60,835 nucleotides of DNA, taken from assembly GCA_024277135.1 (NCBI GenBank), contig JAJRVV010000013.1, positions 1 to 60,835 of the forward strand, given 5' to 3'. Origin of the DNA: Chloroflexota bacterium. GTDB taxonomy: Bacteria; Chloroflexota; Anaerolineae; Promineifilales; Promineifilaceae. The position numbers were made by a program, and so were the translations under genes. Positions 8,106-15,241 of this stretch are shown here, piece by piece. Positions within the stretch are counted from its first letter, which is position 1. Each line of letters begins with the position of its first letter. The notes below the pieces were generated by a model. The model was not told the origin of the DNA and searched no databases. It saw only the letters and a list, made by a program, of their open reading frames with translations.

Positions 8106-9102
8106 AGCGGTACTCCAACGCCGGGGTGGTGAATTCGGTGATGACGCCCAGCAGTTTATCTGTTTCCGACTGGTTTAGCTGGGTGGCGGCCCCGGACAGG
8201 ATTTGATCCAGGCTGGGGATGTGTTCGTATTCGACGATGCGCGGTTCGCCGACGATGCCGCCCAGGTCGGCGGCTTTGGCGATGGCGTCGTCCATGTTCC
8301 CCAGTTCATCCACCAGATCAATGGCCAATGCCTGCCGGCCGCTGTACACACGGCCGTCAGCCAACACGCGCACATCTTCCAGGGGCAGGTTACGGCCGTC
8401 GGACACCATTTGGATGAACATTTCGTAGGACTCATCAATCAGTCCCTCAAAAATCGCCCGATGTTCCGGCGTCATTTCTTCCCACATGCTGCCAATCGCC
8501 TTGTTGGGGCCGCTGGTGATGGTTATCACATCCACGCCCACTTCATCAATCAATTCCTCGGCATTGAACAAAGTCATGATGACGCCGATGCTGCCGGTGA
8601 GGGAGTCGGCGCGGGCAAACACATAATCGGTGGGCAAGCTGACTTGATAACCGCCAGAAGCGGCCACGCCGCCCATGCTGGTTACAACCGGCTTGTCAAT
8701 TTCCTGAAGCGCCTCATAAATTTGGGTGGAACCGGTGACTGTGCCGCCGGGACTATCCACCCGCAGCACGATGGCCTTAACGGTGGGATCGGCGGCCGCT
8801 TTTTGCAAGTCGTCAATGATCACGCCGCTAATGGCGCCGGGGCCAAAATCATCTGCCGAGCCGCTGCTGATGACGCCTTCGACGCGGACAATAGCCACCG
8901 CATCGCCGACGCCGCCGCTGGCGGCGCTGCCGCTGCCCAACAGGGATAGGCTGCCCAGCGAGGCGGCGATTAAGATGGCGCAGCTGCATATCGGCAGCAT
9001 AAAACCGACCACGACGCCCATCAACGTCCAGGTGGGCGTCCGATTCTTTTCTGGGCGACTTATTGGCGGTGGGGCGGGTGTAAAGGTTTCCTCTTCGTTC
9101 AT
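8083..9102 (-). CDS. sppA: Signal peptide peptidase SppA (S49 family)
   Basis: Membrane-bound serine protease that degrades cleaved signal peptides. The 339-aa protein is the short single-domain form: a cytoplasmic Pro-rich N-terminus, one transmembrane helix at about 27-50, then the S49 domain with [10 protein letters not shown], nucleophile S149 in GGVAASGGY and the likely general-base K201 in SGPNKAIGS. It is first in a two-gene minus-strand unit with the LysM glycosidase. The ATG at 9102 follows an AGGGAATTTTA-type ribosome binding site. It is transcribed divergently from rpsF. Confidence 0.92.
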   Translation of the reverse strand: MNEEETFTPAPPPISRPEKNRTPTWTLMGVVVGFMLPICSCAILIAASLGSLSLLGSGSAASGGVGDAVAIVRVEGVISSGSADDFGPGAISGVIIDDLQKAAADPTVKAIVLRVDSPGGTVTGSTQIYEALQEIDKPVVTSMGGVAASGGYQVSLPTDYVFARADSLTGSIGVIMTLFNAEELIDEVGVDVITITSGPNKAIGSMWEEMTPEHRAIFEGLIDESYEMFIQMVSDGRNLPLEDVRVLADGRVYSGRQALAIDLVDELGNMDDAIAKAADLGGIVGEPRIVEYEHIPSLDQILSGAATQLNQSETDKLLGVITEFTTPALEYRYVGPGSQ

Positions 9103-9217
9103 TAAAATTCCCTCGACGTATTTCCCCGGAAACTCCGAGTTTAGAAATTCCTAGTTTCTGGGGAAATGAATTCAAACAGGCGAATCTTATCTTTGCCGGT
9201 GGAATTGGTCAAAATAG

Positions 9218-9245
9218 TTGTGCGATTTTTCATTTGTGATATGAT
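9218..9245 (+). promoter_or_regulatory. Probable promoter of the rpsF-ssb-rpsR unit
   Basis: TTGTGC at 9218-9223 and TATGAT at 9240-9245 with 16-bp spacing, oriented toward rpsF. It leaves a leader of about 115 nt that contains a CTTG...CAAG hairpin and CCCCCGAG before the ribosome binding site. In several bacteria this leader binds the S6:S18 dimer; that is not demonstrable here. Confidence 0.45.
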
Positions 9246-9369
9246 CTCCAGCTTGTTATACGGCAACGACTAAAAACTACATAGTTTGTTCGCTGCTTTC
9301 CGCTCTTGAGTTTGAATCAAGGGCTAACTCTCCCCCGAGAAAATCCAAGGAAAGGAGGTATATAACACC

Positions 9370-9663
9370 GTGCGGGAGTATGAAGTCACAATTATTGTTC
9401 AGCCACAATTGGAAGAAGAGAAGCGCAAAGAGCTGATTGAACGTATCAGCAATTTGATCGCTCCGGATGCCACTGAGGAGACCAAGCCGGAAGAGAAACA
9501 TTGGGGTTTGCGTCAACTGGCGTATCCGATCCGGAAACAAACGGAAGGGTACTATGTGCTGTTTGAAGCCAGTATCGATCCGGAACGGATTCGGGAAATT
9601 GAACGGGCCATGCAGTACATGGAAGATTTGCTGCGTTATCTGGTGATTCGGAAGGAGCAGTAA
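9370..9663 (+). CDS. rpsF: 30S ribosomal protein bS6
   Basis: Small-subunit protein that pairs with bS18 on the central domain of 16S rRNA. The 97-aa sequence has the bS6 pattern: MREYEVTIIVQPQLEEE, a central KHWGLRQLAYPIRKQTEGYY strand region and a C-terminal helix with ERAMQYMEDLLRYLVIRKE. The GTG start at 9370 is set by a strong AAAGGAGGT ten bases upstream. It heads the usual rpsF-ssb-rpsR cluster, here spread apart by repeat elements. Confidence 0.97.
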   Translation: MREYEVTIIVQPQLEEEKRKELIERISNLIAPDATEETKPEEKHWGLRQLAYPIRKQTEGYYVLFEASIDPERIREIERAMQYMEDLLRYLVIRKEQ

Positions 9664-9674
9664 CGGCCGTCTAG

Positions 9675-9765
9675 TACCAGTAAACAGAAGTCGGTAACCA
9701 GTTTTCAGTAATAATTACCAGAGGTAGCGCCCACTGAAAACTGTATGCTGATTACTGAAAACTGA
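9675..9765. repeat. Heptamer-phase inverted repeat between rpsF and ssb
   Basis: Units such as CAGTAAA, CAGTTTT and CAGTAAT, and on the other arm ACTGAAA/ACTGTAT, are spaced every 7 bp and form a long imperfect hairpin around a GAGGTAGCGCCC centre. A related element in the opposite orientation lies at 10441-10530. Confidence 0.7.
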
Positions 9766-9792
9766 CGCTGGCAACGGCCGTCACAGGGTCAA

Positions 9793-10128
9793 ATGTCTCG
9801 GGGCCTCAACAAAGTGATGCTCATAGGCCGGGTAGATGGCGAGTCTGAACTCAGACATACGCCATCTGGCCGAGCGGTGACATCCTTTGGCGTGGCTGTG
9901 CCGAGGCAGTGGACCTCTGCGGATGGGGAACAACACGAAGAAATGGAATGGTTCAATATCGTTGCCTGGGGCAGTTTAGCTGACATCTGTCACAAAAAAT
10001 TGACAGAGGGCAGCCAGGTATACATTGAAGGACGTTTGCAAACCCGCGGTTGGGGAGACAGCACGGGCAAACGCCATTTCCGCACCGAGGTTGTGGCCCA
10101 GGAAGTCATCATTCTTTCCCACAAGTAA
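9793..10128 (+). CDS. ssb: Single-stranded DNA-binding protein, short form
   Basis: OB-fold protein coating single-stranded DNA during replication and repair. The 111 aa match the SSB core (LNKVMLIGRVDGESELRHTP, then VTSFGVAV, WFNIVAWGSLADICHKKLTE and VYIEGRLQTRGWGDSTGKRH). It ends directly after the OB fold at VVAQEVIILSHK: the flexible tail and the acidic DDDIPF-type tip through which SSB recruits partner proteins are absent. It sits between the genes for bS6 and bS18, the conserved position. A second full-length SSB may exist elsewhere. Confidence 0.93.
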   Translation: MSRGLNKVMLIGRVDGESELRHTPSGRAVTSFGVAVPRQWTSADGEQHEEMEWFNIVAWGSLADICHKKLTEGSQVYIEGRLQTRGWGDSTGKRHFRTEVVAQEVIILSHK

Positions 10129-10148
10129 ATTACGAGGCGATTACCAAG

Positions 10149-10173
10149 CCTGCGAGGTTTTGAACCTCGCAGG
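10149..10173. repeat. Perfect hairpin repeat CCTGCGAGGTT...AACCTCGCAGG
   Basis: Eleven-bp perfect arms around TTG, located 16 bp before the rpsR ribosome binding site. A related hairpin with GGAGGTTC arms lies before sucC (13022-13054), so this looks like a dispersed family. Confidence 0.65.
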
Positions 10174-10199
10174 TTTGAGCGACACATTTGGAGGTAAAA

Positions 10200-10439
10200 A
10201 TGGGATTCCGTCGTCGGAACAAAAACAGGAATTTCCGCCGTAAAAAAGTATGCGGCTTTTGCGTTGATAGAATTAAAATTGATTACAAAGAAGCGGATAC
10301 GCTTCGTCGTTACACCAACGAGTTTGGCCGAATCAAACCGCGCCGACAAACAGGCACATGCGCCAAACACCAGCGGCGTCTGGCTATGGCCGTCAAGCGG
10401 GCGCGCCATATCGCCTTGCTGCCATTCGTAACCGAATAG
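10200..10439 (+). CDS. rpsR: 30S ribosomal protein bS18
   Basis: Small-subunit protein that binds with bS6 to 16S rRNA. The 79-aa protein has a basic N-terminus ([16 protein letters not shown]), the core [20 protein letters not shown] and the conserved end [18 protein letters not shown]. Cysteines in VCGFC and TGTC suggest the zinc-binding (C+) form. GGAGGT at 10190-10195 fixes the ATG at 10200 rather than the in-frame TTG twelve bases upstream, which overlaps it. rplI, which often follows, is not present here. Confidence 0.97.
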   Translation: MGFRRRNKNRNFRRKKVCGFCVDRIKIDYKEADTLRRYTNEFGRIKPRRQTGTCAKHQRRLAMAVKRARHIALLPFVTE

Positions 10440-10440
10440 T

Positions 10441-10530
10441 ACCAGTGATCAGTAACCAGTAATCAGTTTTCAGTGGGCGTGCGCCAGAGGCAGACTGTAT
10501 ACTGAACACTGAACACTGAACACTGATTGC
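10441..10530. repeat. Heptamer-phase inverted repeat after rpsR
   Basis: A 7-bp-period element: CAGTGAT, CAGTAAC, CAGTAAT, CAGTTTT, then a GTGGGCGTGCGCCAGAGG centre and ACTGAACACTGAAC units on the other arm. Its centre and arms are related, in inverted orientation, to the element at 9675-9765. Confidence 0.75.
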
Positions 10531-10551
10531 TGAACGAAGATGTGATATAGC

Positions 10552-11901
10552 ATGGCAAAGAAGCGTACGCAACAGCAGGAAGAACGAAGCCAGCGGCAAT
10601 CTCGTAAGGAGATTTTGCTGGCTCGCAAGCAGGCCAGGCAGACCCGCCAAATTCGATTGGCGATGGGTGTCGTGATTGGTTTGTTGGTATTGGTTTTTGT
10701 GGTTGCCGTTGTGAATGAACTGGTTTTGGCGCCCAATCGCGCCGTCGCCACCGTTGCCGGGGAGGAAATTACCTTCCGTGATTGGGAGCGGCGGGTGATA
10801 TATGAACGGGCCAACCGCATTTTAATTTTAGAAACCCAATTGGAAGCCTTTGGCGGCGATGTAGGCATCATTCAGCAGTTTGGCGGCTCAATCATTAACG
10901 AGCTTTTAGACGCTGAGGGCCTGGGGCAAGATGTGCTGAACCAGATGATGGAAGAGCTGGCGGCGCAACAAGCGGCCGAAGCGCGGGGTATCACCGTCTC
11001 GGAGGCGGATGTGGACGCCAGCATCGGCGAATCGTTCTCGTTTTATGATGGCGAGTCGCCGACGGCCACGCCGACGGCCACCCAGACGGCCGTCCCCACA
11101 CCTTCTCTCACGCCATTCCCGACGGCCGTCATCACTGACATCGTGCCCACCAGCGTCCCCATCCCCACTCGGACGCTTGGCCCCACCTTGACGCCGGCGC
11201 CAGCGCCGACGCCGGTTTCGGCTGAGAGTTTTCAAAAGCAGTATTCCGATTTCATGGCCCAGTTGAACGATTTGGGCGTGTCTGAAGAAACATTCCGTCA
11301 AGTCGTCCGCGCCCGGCTTTATACCGAGCGTTTGATGGAAGATTTGGCCGCTGAAAGCGATTTGGCGGAGGAAGGGTTGCACGTCAGCTTCTATTTACTT
11401 TCCTTTGATACGGAGGAAGAAGCGAATGAGGTGGCGGCATTGATCCAGGATAATGATTTTGTCACCATCTGGAACACGTACCGCAGCCTGTCGCTGGACA
11501 GCAATTCCGACTCGACAGTGGCCGCTACCGAGATTCTATGGCGGACAGAAGAAGAGCTAACCAATGCTTTTGGGCCGGAAATCGCCAGCATTGCCATGAC
11601 GCTGCCGCCTAATGTGCCGGGCACGCCCATCGCGCAGGCGGTGGATGCGCAAACGACCCGTTACCATTTGTTGCAGGTGAGTGGGCGGGAGGTACGGCCG
11701 TTTACGGAGAGCGCCATCGAAAATGCAAAATTCCGTTTGTTGACCAACTTCATTGATCAGGCGTTGATCGGCGACTCCTCGCAGACTGAATTTTGGCGCA
11801 GCCGCGTTCCTACCACGCCGATTCTCGATCCTATTTTCCTGACTCAACCGACTCCGGCTCCGCAGGCCCCGCCGGTCATTCCGGCAGAACCGGGGAATTA
11901 A
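10552..11901 (+). CDS. Membrane-anchored SurA/PrsA-like foldase
   Basis: Likely extracytoplasmic chaperone of the SurA N-terminal-domain superfamily, 449 aa. A very basic N-terminus (residues 1-33) precedes one transmembrane helix (about 36-60), so the bulk lies outside. Then comes the SurA-type helical region (VATVAGEEITFRDWERRV, QDVLNQMMEELAAQQAAEAR), interrupted by a Pro/Thr stalk (about 170-220), a second helical part (FMAQLNDLGVSEETFRQVVRARL) and a region where a parvulin domain is expected (HVSFYLLSFDTEEEANEVAALI). The parvulin signature is weak, so isomerase activity is uncertain. It follows rpsR after a repeat element. Confidence 0.7.
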   Translation: MAKKRTQQQEERSQRQSRKEILLARKQARQTRQIRLAMGVVIGLLVLVFVVAVVNELVLAPNRAVATVAGEEITFRDWERRVIYERANRILILETQLEAFGGDVGIIQQFGGSIINELLDAEGLGQDVLNQMMEELAAQQAAEARGITVSEADVDASIGESFSFYDGESPTATPTATQTAVPTPSLTPFPTAVITDIVPTSVPIPTRTLGPTLTPAPAPTPVSAESFQKQYSDFMAQLNDLGVSEETFRQVVRARLYTERLMEDLAAESDLAEEGLHVSFYLLSFDTEEEANEVAALIQDNDFVTIWNTYRSLSLDSNSDSTVAATEILWRTEEELTNAFGPEIASIAMTLPPNVPGTPIAQAVDAQTTRYHLLQVSGREVRPFTESAIENAKFRLLTNFIDQALIGDSSQTEFWRSRVPTTPILDPIFLTQPTPAPQAPPVIPAEPGN

Positions 11902-11968
11902 TAATGAATTGTGAATTGTGAAGTAACGCTGGATGCGGGTAGCGCTGTCCCTTCGCATAGATAGTAAC

Positions 11969-12005
11969 AAAAGGCCAGAATGCCCTGCGCGCTCTGGCCT
12001 TTTTC
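11969..12005 (+). terminator. Intrinsic terminator after the foldase gene
   Basis: AAAAGGCCAGA and TCTGGCCTTTTT form a perfect 11-bp stem followed by T residues. It lies 67 bp after the foldase stop and ends 13 bp before the next gene's ATG. Confidence 0.85.
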
Positions 12006-12018
12006 TGTGGGAAAGCTG

Positions 12019-12756
12019 ATGGATGAACAAACCTGGTTGGAAGGCAGTATCGCTGTTTCGGCGGCATTGATAGGCAGAAGCCGCCCGATTTATGCGGTGT
12101 ATGTGCAAAGAAATAAGTGGAACCGGGAAACGAGGCGGGTGCGGGAGTTGGCGACGGCCGCCGACATCCCGGTGGAGTTAGCGGAGCCAGCGTTTATTGC
12201 CGAGCGCGCCGCCGGCAAGACGCATGGCGGCGTGTTGGCGGCGGTTGGCCCCCGCCAGATGTTGGCGCTGTCTGATTTGTTAGTGGGGGAGGGACGGCCG
12301 TTCATCGTGATGCTGGATGGCGTCGAAGACCCGTTTAACTTCGGCCAGGCGGTGCGTTCGTTGTATGCGGCCGGAGCCACCGGGCTGGTCTTGCCGCCGC
12401 GCAACTGGCTGTCGGCGGCCGGCGTGGTGGCCCGTTCTTCGGCGGGCGCGTCGGAACTGATGCCGACGGCCGTAGCCGATTCAGCCGCAGCCGCCGCCGA
12501 CTATTTTCGCCAACAGGGGTTGTTGATCGCCGGGACTGCCAGGGAAACGGCCGTGTCCATCTACGATGCCGATCTCACCCAGCCCCTCTTTTTGTTGATT
12601 GGCGGCGAAAAGCGGGGCATTTCTCGCTCCTTCTGGCAAAAGGCGGATTTGCGCTTGACGGTTCCTTATGGACGAGCATACGGCCGTTCGCTGGGGACAA
12701 CTGCCTCGACGTCGGCGCTCGCCTTTGAGGTCATGCGCCAACGTCGCCAGCGGTAA
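12019..12756 (+). CDS. TrmH/SpoU-family RNA 2'-O-methyltransferase
   Basis: SAM-dependent ribose methyltransferase with the SPOUT trefoil knot; target rRNA or tRNA unknown. The knot motifs are visible: motif 1 LDGVEDPFNFGQAVRSLYAAG, motif 2 LLIGGEKRGIS and motif 3 YGRSLGTTASTSALAFEV, where the usual SLNVS-type Asn is replaced by Thr. An N-terminal substrate-binding part covers about residues 1-85. The ATG at 12019 (245 aa) is chosen because the earlier in-frame ATG at 11980 lies in the loop of the terminator just upstream. Confidence 0.82.
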   Translation: MDEQTWLEGSIAVSAALIGRSRPIYAVYVQRNKWNRETRRVRELATAADIPVELAEPAFIAERAAGKTHGGVLAAVGPRQMLALSDLLVGEGRPFIVMLDGVEDPFNFGQAVRSLYAAGATGLVLPPRNWLSAAGVVARSSAGASELMPTAVADSAAAAADYFRQQGLLIAGTARETAVSIYDADLTQPLFLLIGGEKRGISRSFWQKADLRLTVPYGRAYGRSLGTTASTSALAFEVMRQRRQR

Positions 12757-13072
12757 AAACCATTCGCTCATTCAGCGGCGGCGTGCTATAATTTCAGCCC
12801 GTTCCTTAAGAAAACACCCCAGGCGAACCATCTGTGTTCGCCTTTCTATTTGGCTTTGACCAGACATTCGATTTCTTATTCAATCATCATGTTGGCATAT
12901 TCGACAGCGAGAAATCGGATGTCTGAATAGTCATGGAGCAAATCCCACTAATTTTGCCGCGAATTTCACGAACAAAAAGCGTTGCTGACCTTTGATCGTG
13001 CAAATCGCGGCCAGATAAACAATCCTCCTGGAGGTTCCGAACCTCCAGGAGGATGATCTAAGGAGAAATCGA
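12757..13072. other. Intergenic region before sucC: terminator, dyad and hairpin
   Basis: No gene is seen. It holds a terminator-like hairpin AGGCGAAC (12821-12828)/GTTCGCCT (12836-12843) followed by TTCTATTT, a 15-bp dyad with one mismatch (12862-12876 with 12910-12924, arms AGACATTCGATTTCT), a fragment (CGCGAATTTCACGAA) related to the 92-bp repeats near 54 and 56 kb, and a perfect hairpin at 13022-13054. Confidence 0.6.
13022..13054. repeat. Perfect hairpin in the sucC leader
   Basis: Sixteen-bp perfect arms (ATCCTCCTGGAGGTTC and its complement) around a single C. It is related to the hairpin at 10149-10173 and ends six bases before the AAGGAG ribosome binding site of sucC; its arm contains GGAGG and CCTCC, so it could compete for the ribosome binding site. 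Confidence 0.65.
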
Positions 13073-14218
13073 GTGAATCTGCACGAATATCAGGCAAAGC
13101 GGTTGTTTGCCGAACATGGCGTGCCTATCCCTAACGGCGAAGTCGCCTCCACACCGGCCGAGTCGCGGGAGATCGCCCGCGAGTTGGGCGGGCGCGTCGT
13201 GGTCAAGGCACAAGTTCTCACCGGCGGCCGGGGTAAAGCTGGCGGCGTCAAGCTGGCTAACGATCCCGACGAAGCCGAAAAAATGGCGTCCCGAATTTTG
13301 GGTTTGAACATCAAAAACCTCATTGTTCGCCGCGTTCTCATTGACGAGCAAGCGCCGGGCATTGAGCGGGAAATCTATCTGGCGGTTCTCATTGACCGGG
13401 CTAAAGGGCTGCCCATGATCATGGCTTCGGCGGCGGGCGGCATGGACATTGAAGAAGTGGCCGAAAAAACGCCGGAGAAAATTCTCAAAGTTCATGTCGA
13501 ACCGGCATTGGGCGTTCGCAGTTACCAGACAACCTACCTGGCTTCCATGATGGATTTCCCCCGCGGGCTATGGCGGGATTTCCATAAGCTGGTGGTGGGT
13601 CTGTATAAATGTTTTCAGGCGAATGACGCTTCGCTGACCGAGATCAACCCGCTGGTCATCACCGGTGAAGGCAAGCTGCTGGCGGTGGATGGCAAAATGT
13701 CCATTGACGACAATGCGTTGTACCGGCATAAGCGGCTGGATGAGATGCGTGACTTGGATGAAGAACCGGTTTCCGAGCGAGAAGCGCGGATGAACGGCCT
13801 CAACTTCATCCAGTTGGATGGCAACATTGGCTGTATGGTGAATGGCGCCGGCCTGGCCATGGCCACGATGGACATCATCAAGCTGTTTGGCGGCGAACCG
13901 GCCAATTTCCTGGACATCGGCGGCGGCGCTAAAGCGGAGCAAGTGACCACGGCGTTACGTCTGATTTTGTCAGACCCCAAGGTGGAAGCGGTGTTGTTCA
14001 ACATTTTTGGCGGCATCACCCGCGGCGATGAAGTGGCGCGGGGCATTATCGAGGCGTTGGAGCAGGTGAAGCCAGAAGTGCCGATGGTGGTGCGTCTGGT
14101 GGGCACAAATGCGGCCGAGGGGATAGCGATTTTGGCGGAAGCGAATATGAATACGGCCGTCACTCTCTCCGATGCCGCCCGGCAAGCGGTAGCTGCGGCG
14201 AAAGGTGAAGCGCGATGA
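13073..14218 (+). CDS. sucC: Succinyl-CoA synthetase beta subunit
   Basis: Nucleotide-binding subunit of succinate-CoA ligase in the TCA cycle; with SucD it interconverts succinyl-CoA and succinate while making ATP or GTP. The 381-aa protein starts with the classic [20 protein letters not shown], has the ATP-grasp region [28 protein letters not shown] and the C-terminal ligase segment [16 protein letters not shown]. The GTG start is preceded by AAGGAGAAATC. sucD overlaps its stop by 4 bp, so the 1:1 subunits are translationally coupled. Confidence 0.97.
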   Translation: MNLHEYQAKRLFAEHGVPIPNGEVASTPAESREIARELGGRVVVKAQVLTGGRGKAGGVKLANDPDEAEKMASRILGLNIKNLIVRRVLIDEQAPGIEREIYLAVLIDRAKGLPMIMASAAGGMDIEEVAEKTPEKILKVHVEPALGVRSYQTTYLASMMDFPRGLWRDFHKLVVGLYKCFQANDASLTEINPLVITGEGKLLAVDGKMSIDDNALYRHKRLDEMRDLDEEPVSEREARMNGLNFIQLDGNIGCMVNGAGLAMATMDIIKLFGGEPANFLDIGGGAKAEQVTTALRLILSDPKVEAVLFNIFGGITRGDEVARGIIEALEQVKPEVPMVVRLVGTNAAEGIAILAEANMNTAVTLSDAARQAVAAAKGEAR

Positions 14219-15090
14219 GCATTCTAGTTAATAAAGAGACACGGTTACTGGTTCAAGGCATTACCGGCCGCGAAGGCGGCTTTCATACTCGGCAAATGAT
14301 GGCGGCGGGAACCCATGTGGTGGGCGGCGTCACCCCCGGCAAAGGGGGCGAATGGTTCGACCCCGACAACGGCGGCAAACGAGTTCCGGTATACAACACG
14401 GTGAAAACGGCCGTAGAACACACCGGAGCCAACGCCTCCGTCATCTTCGTCCCGGCCCGGTTTGCCGCCGACGCTATCTACGAATCGGTGGACGCCGGCA
14501 TCCCCCTGGTCGTCTGCATCACCGAAGGCATCCCGGTGCTGGACATGATCAAGGTGCGGGCCTATATGCAAAACAAACAAGCCCGGTTGGTTGGCCCCAA
14601 CTGCCCCGGCCTCATCACCCCTGGCGAAGCCAAAGTCGGCATCATCTCGGCCTCTATCGTCAAGCCGGGCAACATCGGCGTGGTTTCCAAAAGCGGCACG
14701 TTGACCTACGAGGTTATCTATGCTTTGTCTCAGCGGGACATCGGCCAATCCACCTGCGTCGGCATTGGCGGCGATCCCATCAACGGCACCAATTTCATTG
14801 ATGTGCTGCAACTGTTCGAGGAAGACCCGAACACCGATCAGGTGATCATGATCGGCGAGATTGGCGGCAATGCGGAAGAGCAGGCGGCGGCGTACATCGC
14901 CCAGCACATGACTAAGCCGGTGGTCTCCTTCATCGCCGGCCGCACCGCCCCGCCAGGACGACGCATGGGCCATGCCGGCGCCATTGTGGAAGGCAAGAGC
15001 GGCACGGCCGAAGGCAAAGTGGCGGCTTTACGCGAGGCTGGCGTGCGCGTGGCCGATCATCCTGACCAGATTGTGGACTTGATGGCGTAA
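14215..15090 (+). CDS. sucD: Succinyl-CoA synthetase alpha subunit
   Basis: CoA-binding, phosphohistidine-carrying subunit of succinate-CoA ligase. The 291-aa protein shows [18 protein letters not shown], a Rossmann-type CoA site, [26 protein letters not shown], and the active-site histidine in [19 protein letters not shown] near residue 245. The ATG overlaps the sucC stop (ATGA). A strong terminator follows at 15132-15170, so sucCD is a two-gene unit without the other TCA genes. Confidence 0.97.
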   Translation: MSILVNKETRLLVQGITGREGGFHTRQMMAAGTHVVGGVTPGKGGEWFDPDNGGKRVPVYNTVKTAVEHTGANASVIFVPARFAADAIYESVDAGIPLVVCITEGIPVLDMIKVRAYMQNKQARLVGPNCPGLITPGEAKVGIISASIVKPGNIGVVSKSGTLTYEVIYALSQRDIGQSTCVGIGGDPINGTNFIDVLQLFEEDPNTDQVIMIGEIGGNAEEQAAAYIAQHMTKPVVSFIAGRTAPPGRRMGHAGAIVEGKSGTAEGKVAALREAGVRVADHPDQIVDLMA

Positions 15091-15131
15091 CCCAACGACA
15101 GTGAAAACGCACCCAAGTCGTGGTGTTAATG

Positions 15132-15170
15132 GCGTGAAACGTGATAAAGTCATCACGTTTCACGCTTTTT
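15132..15170 (+). terminator. Intrinsic terminator after sucD
   Basis: GCGTGAAACGTGAT, a six-base loop, ATCACGTTTCACGC and TTTTT: a perfect 14-bp stem with a T run, 42 bp after sucD. Confidence 0.92.
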
Positions 15171-15178
15171 GTTAACTT

Positions 15179-15225
15179 GGCGAATAAATTCGCGGCGACG
15201 CTTACGAAGTCCACCTTCGTGGACT
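15179..15225. repeat. 47-bp dispersed two-hairpin repeat, copy A
   Basis: GGCGAATAAATTCGCGGCGAC followed by a hairpin AGTCCACCTTCGTGGACT. A diverged copy at 50218-50264 keeps both hairpins through paired changes. Both copies lie directly behind an intrinsic terminator. Confidence 0.65.
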
Positions 15226-15241
15226 AAAGAAATACCATCAA

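Noticed and set aside
11980..12018. Earlier ATG start for the RNA methyltransferase
   Set aside because: It lies in the loop of a perfect intrinsic terminator hairpin; the in-frame ATG at 12019 is the sensible start.
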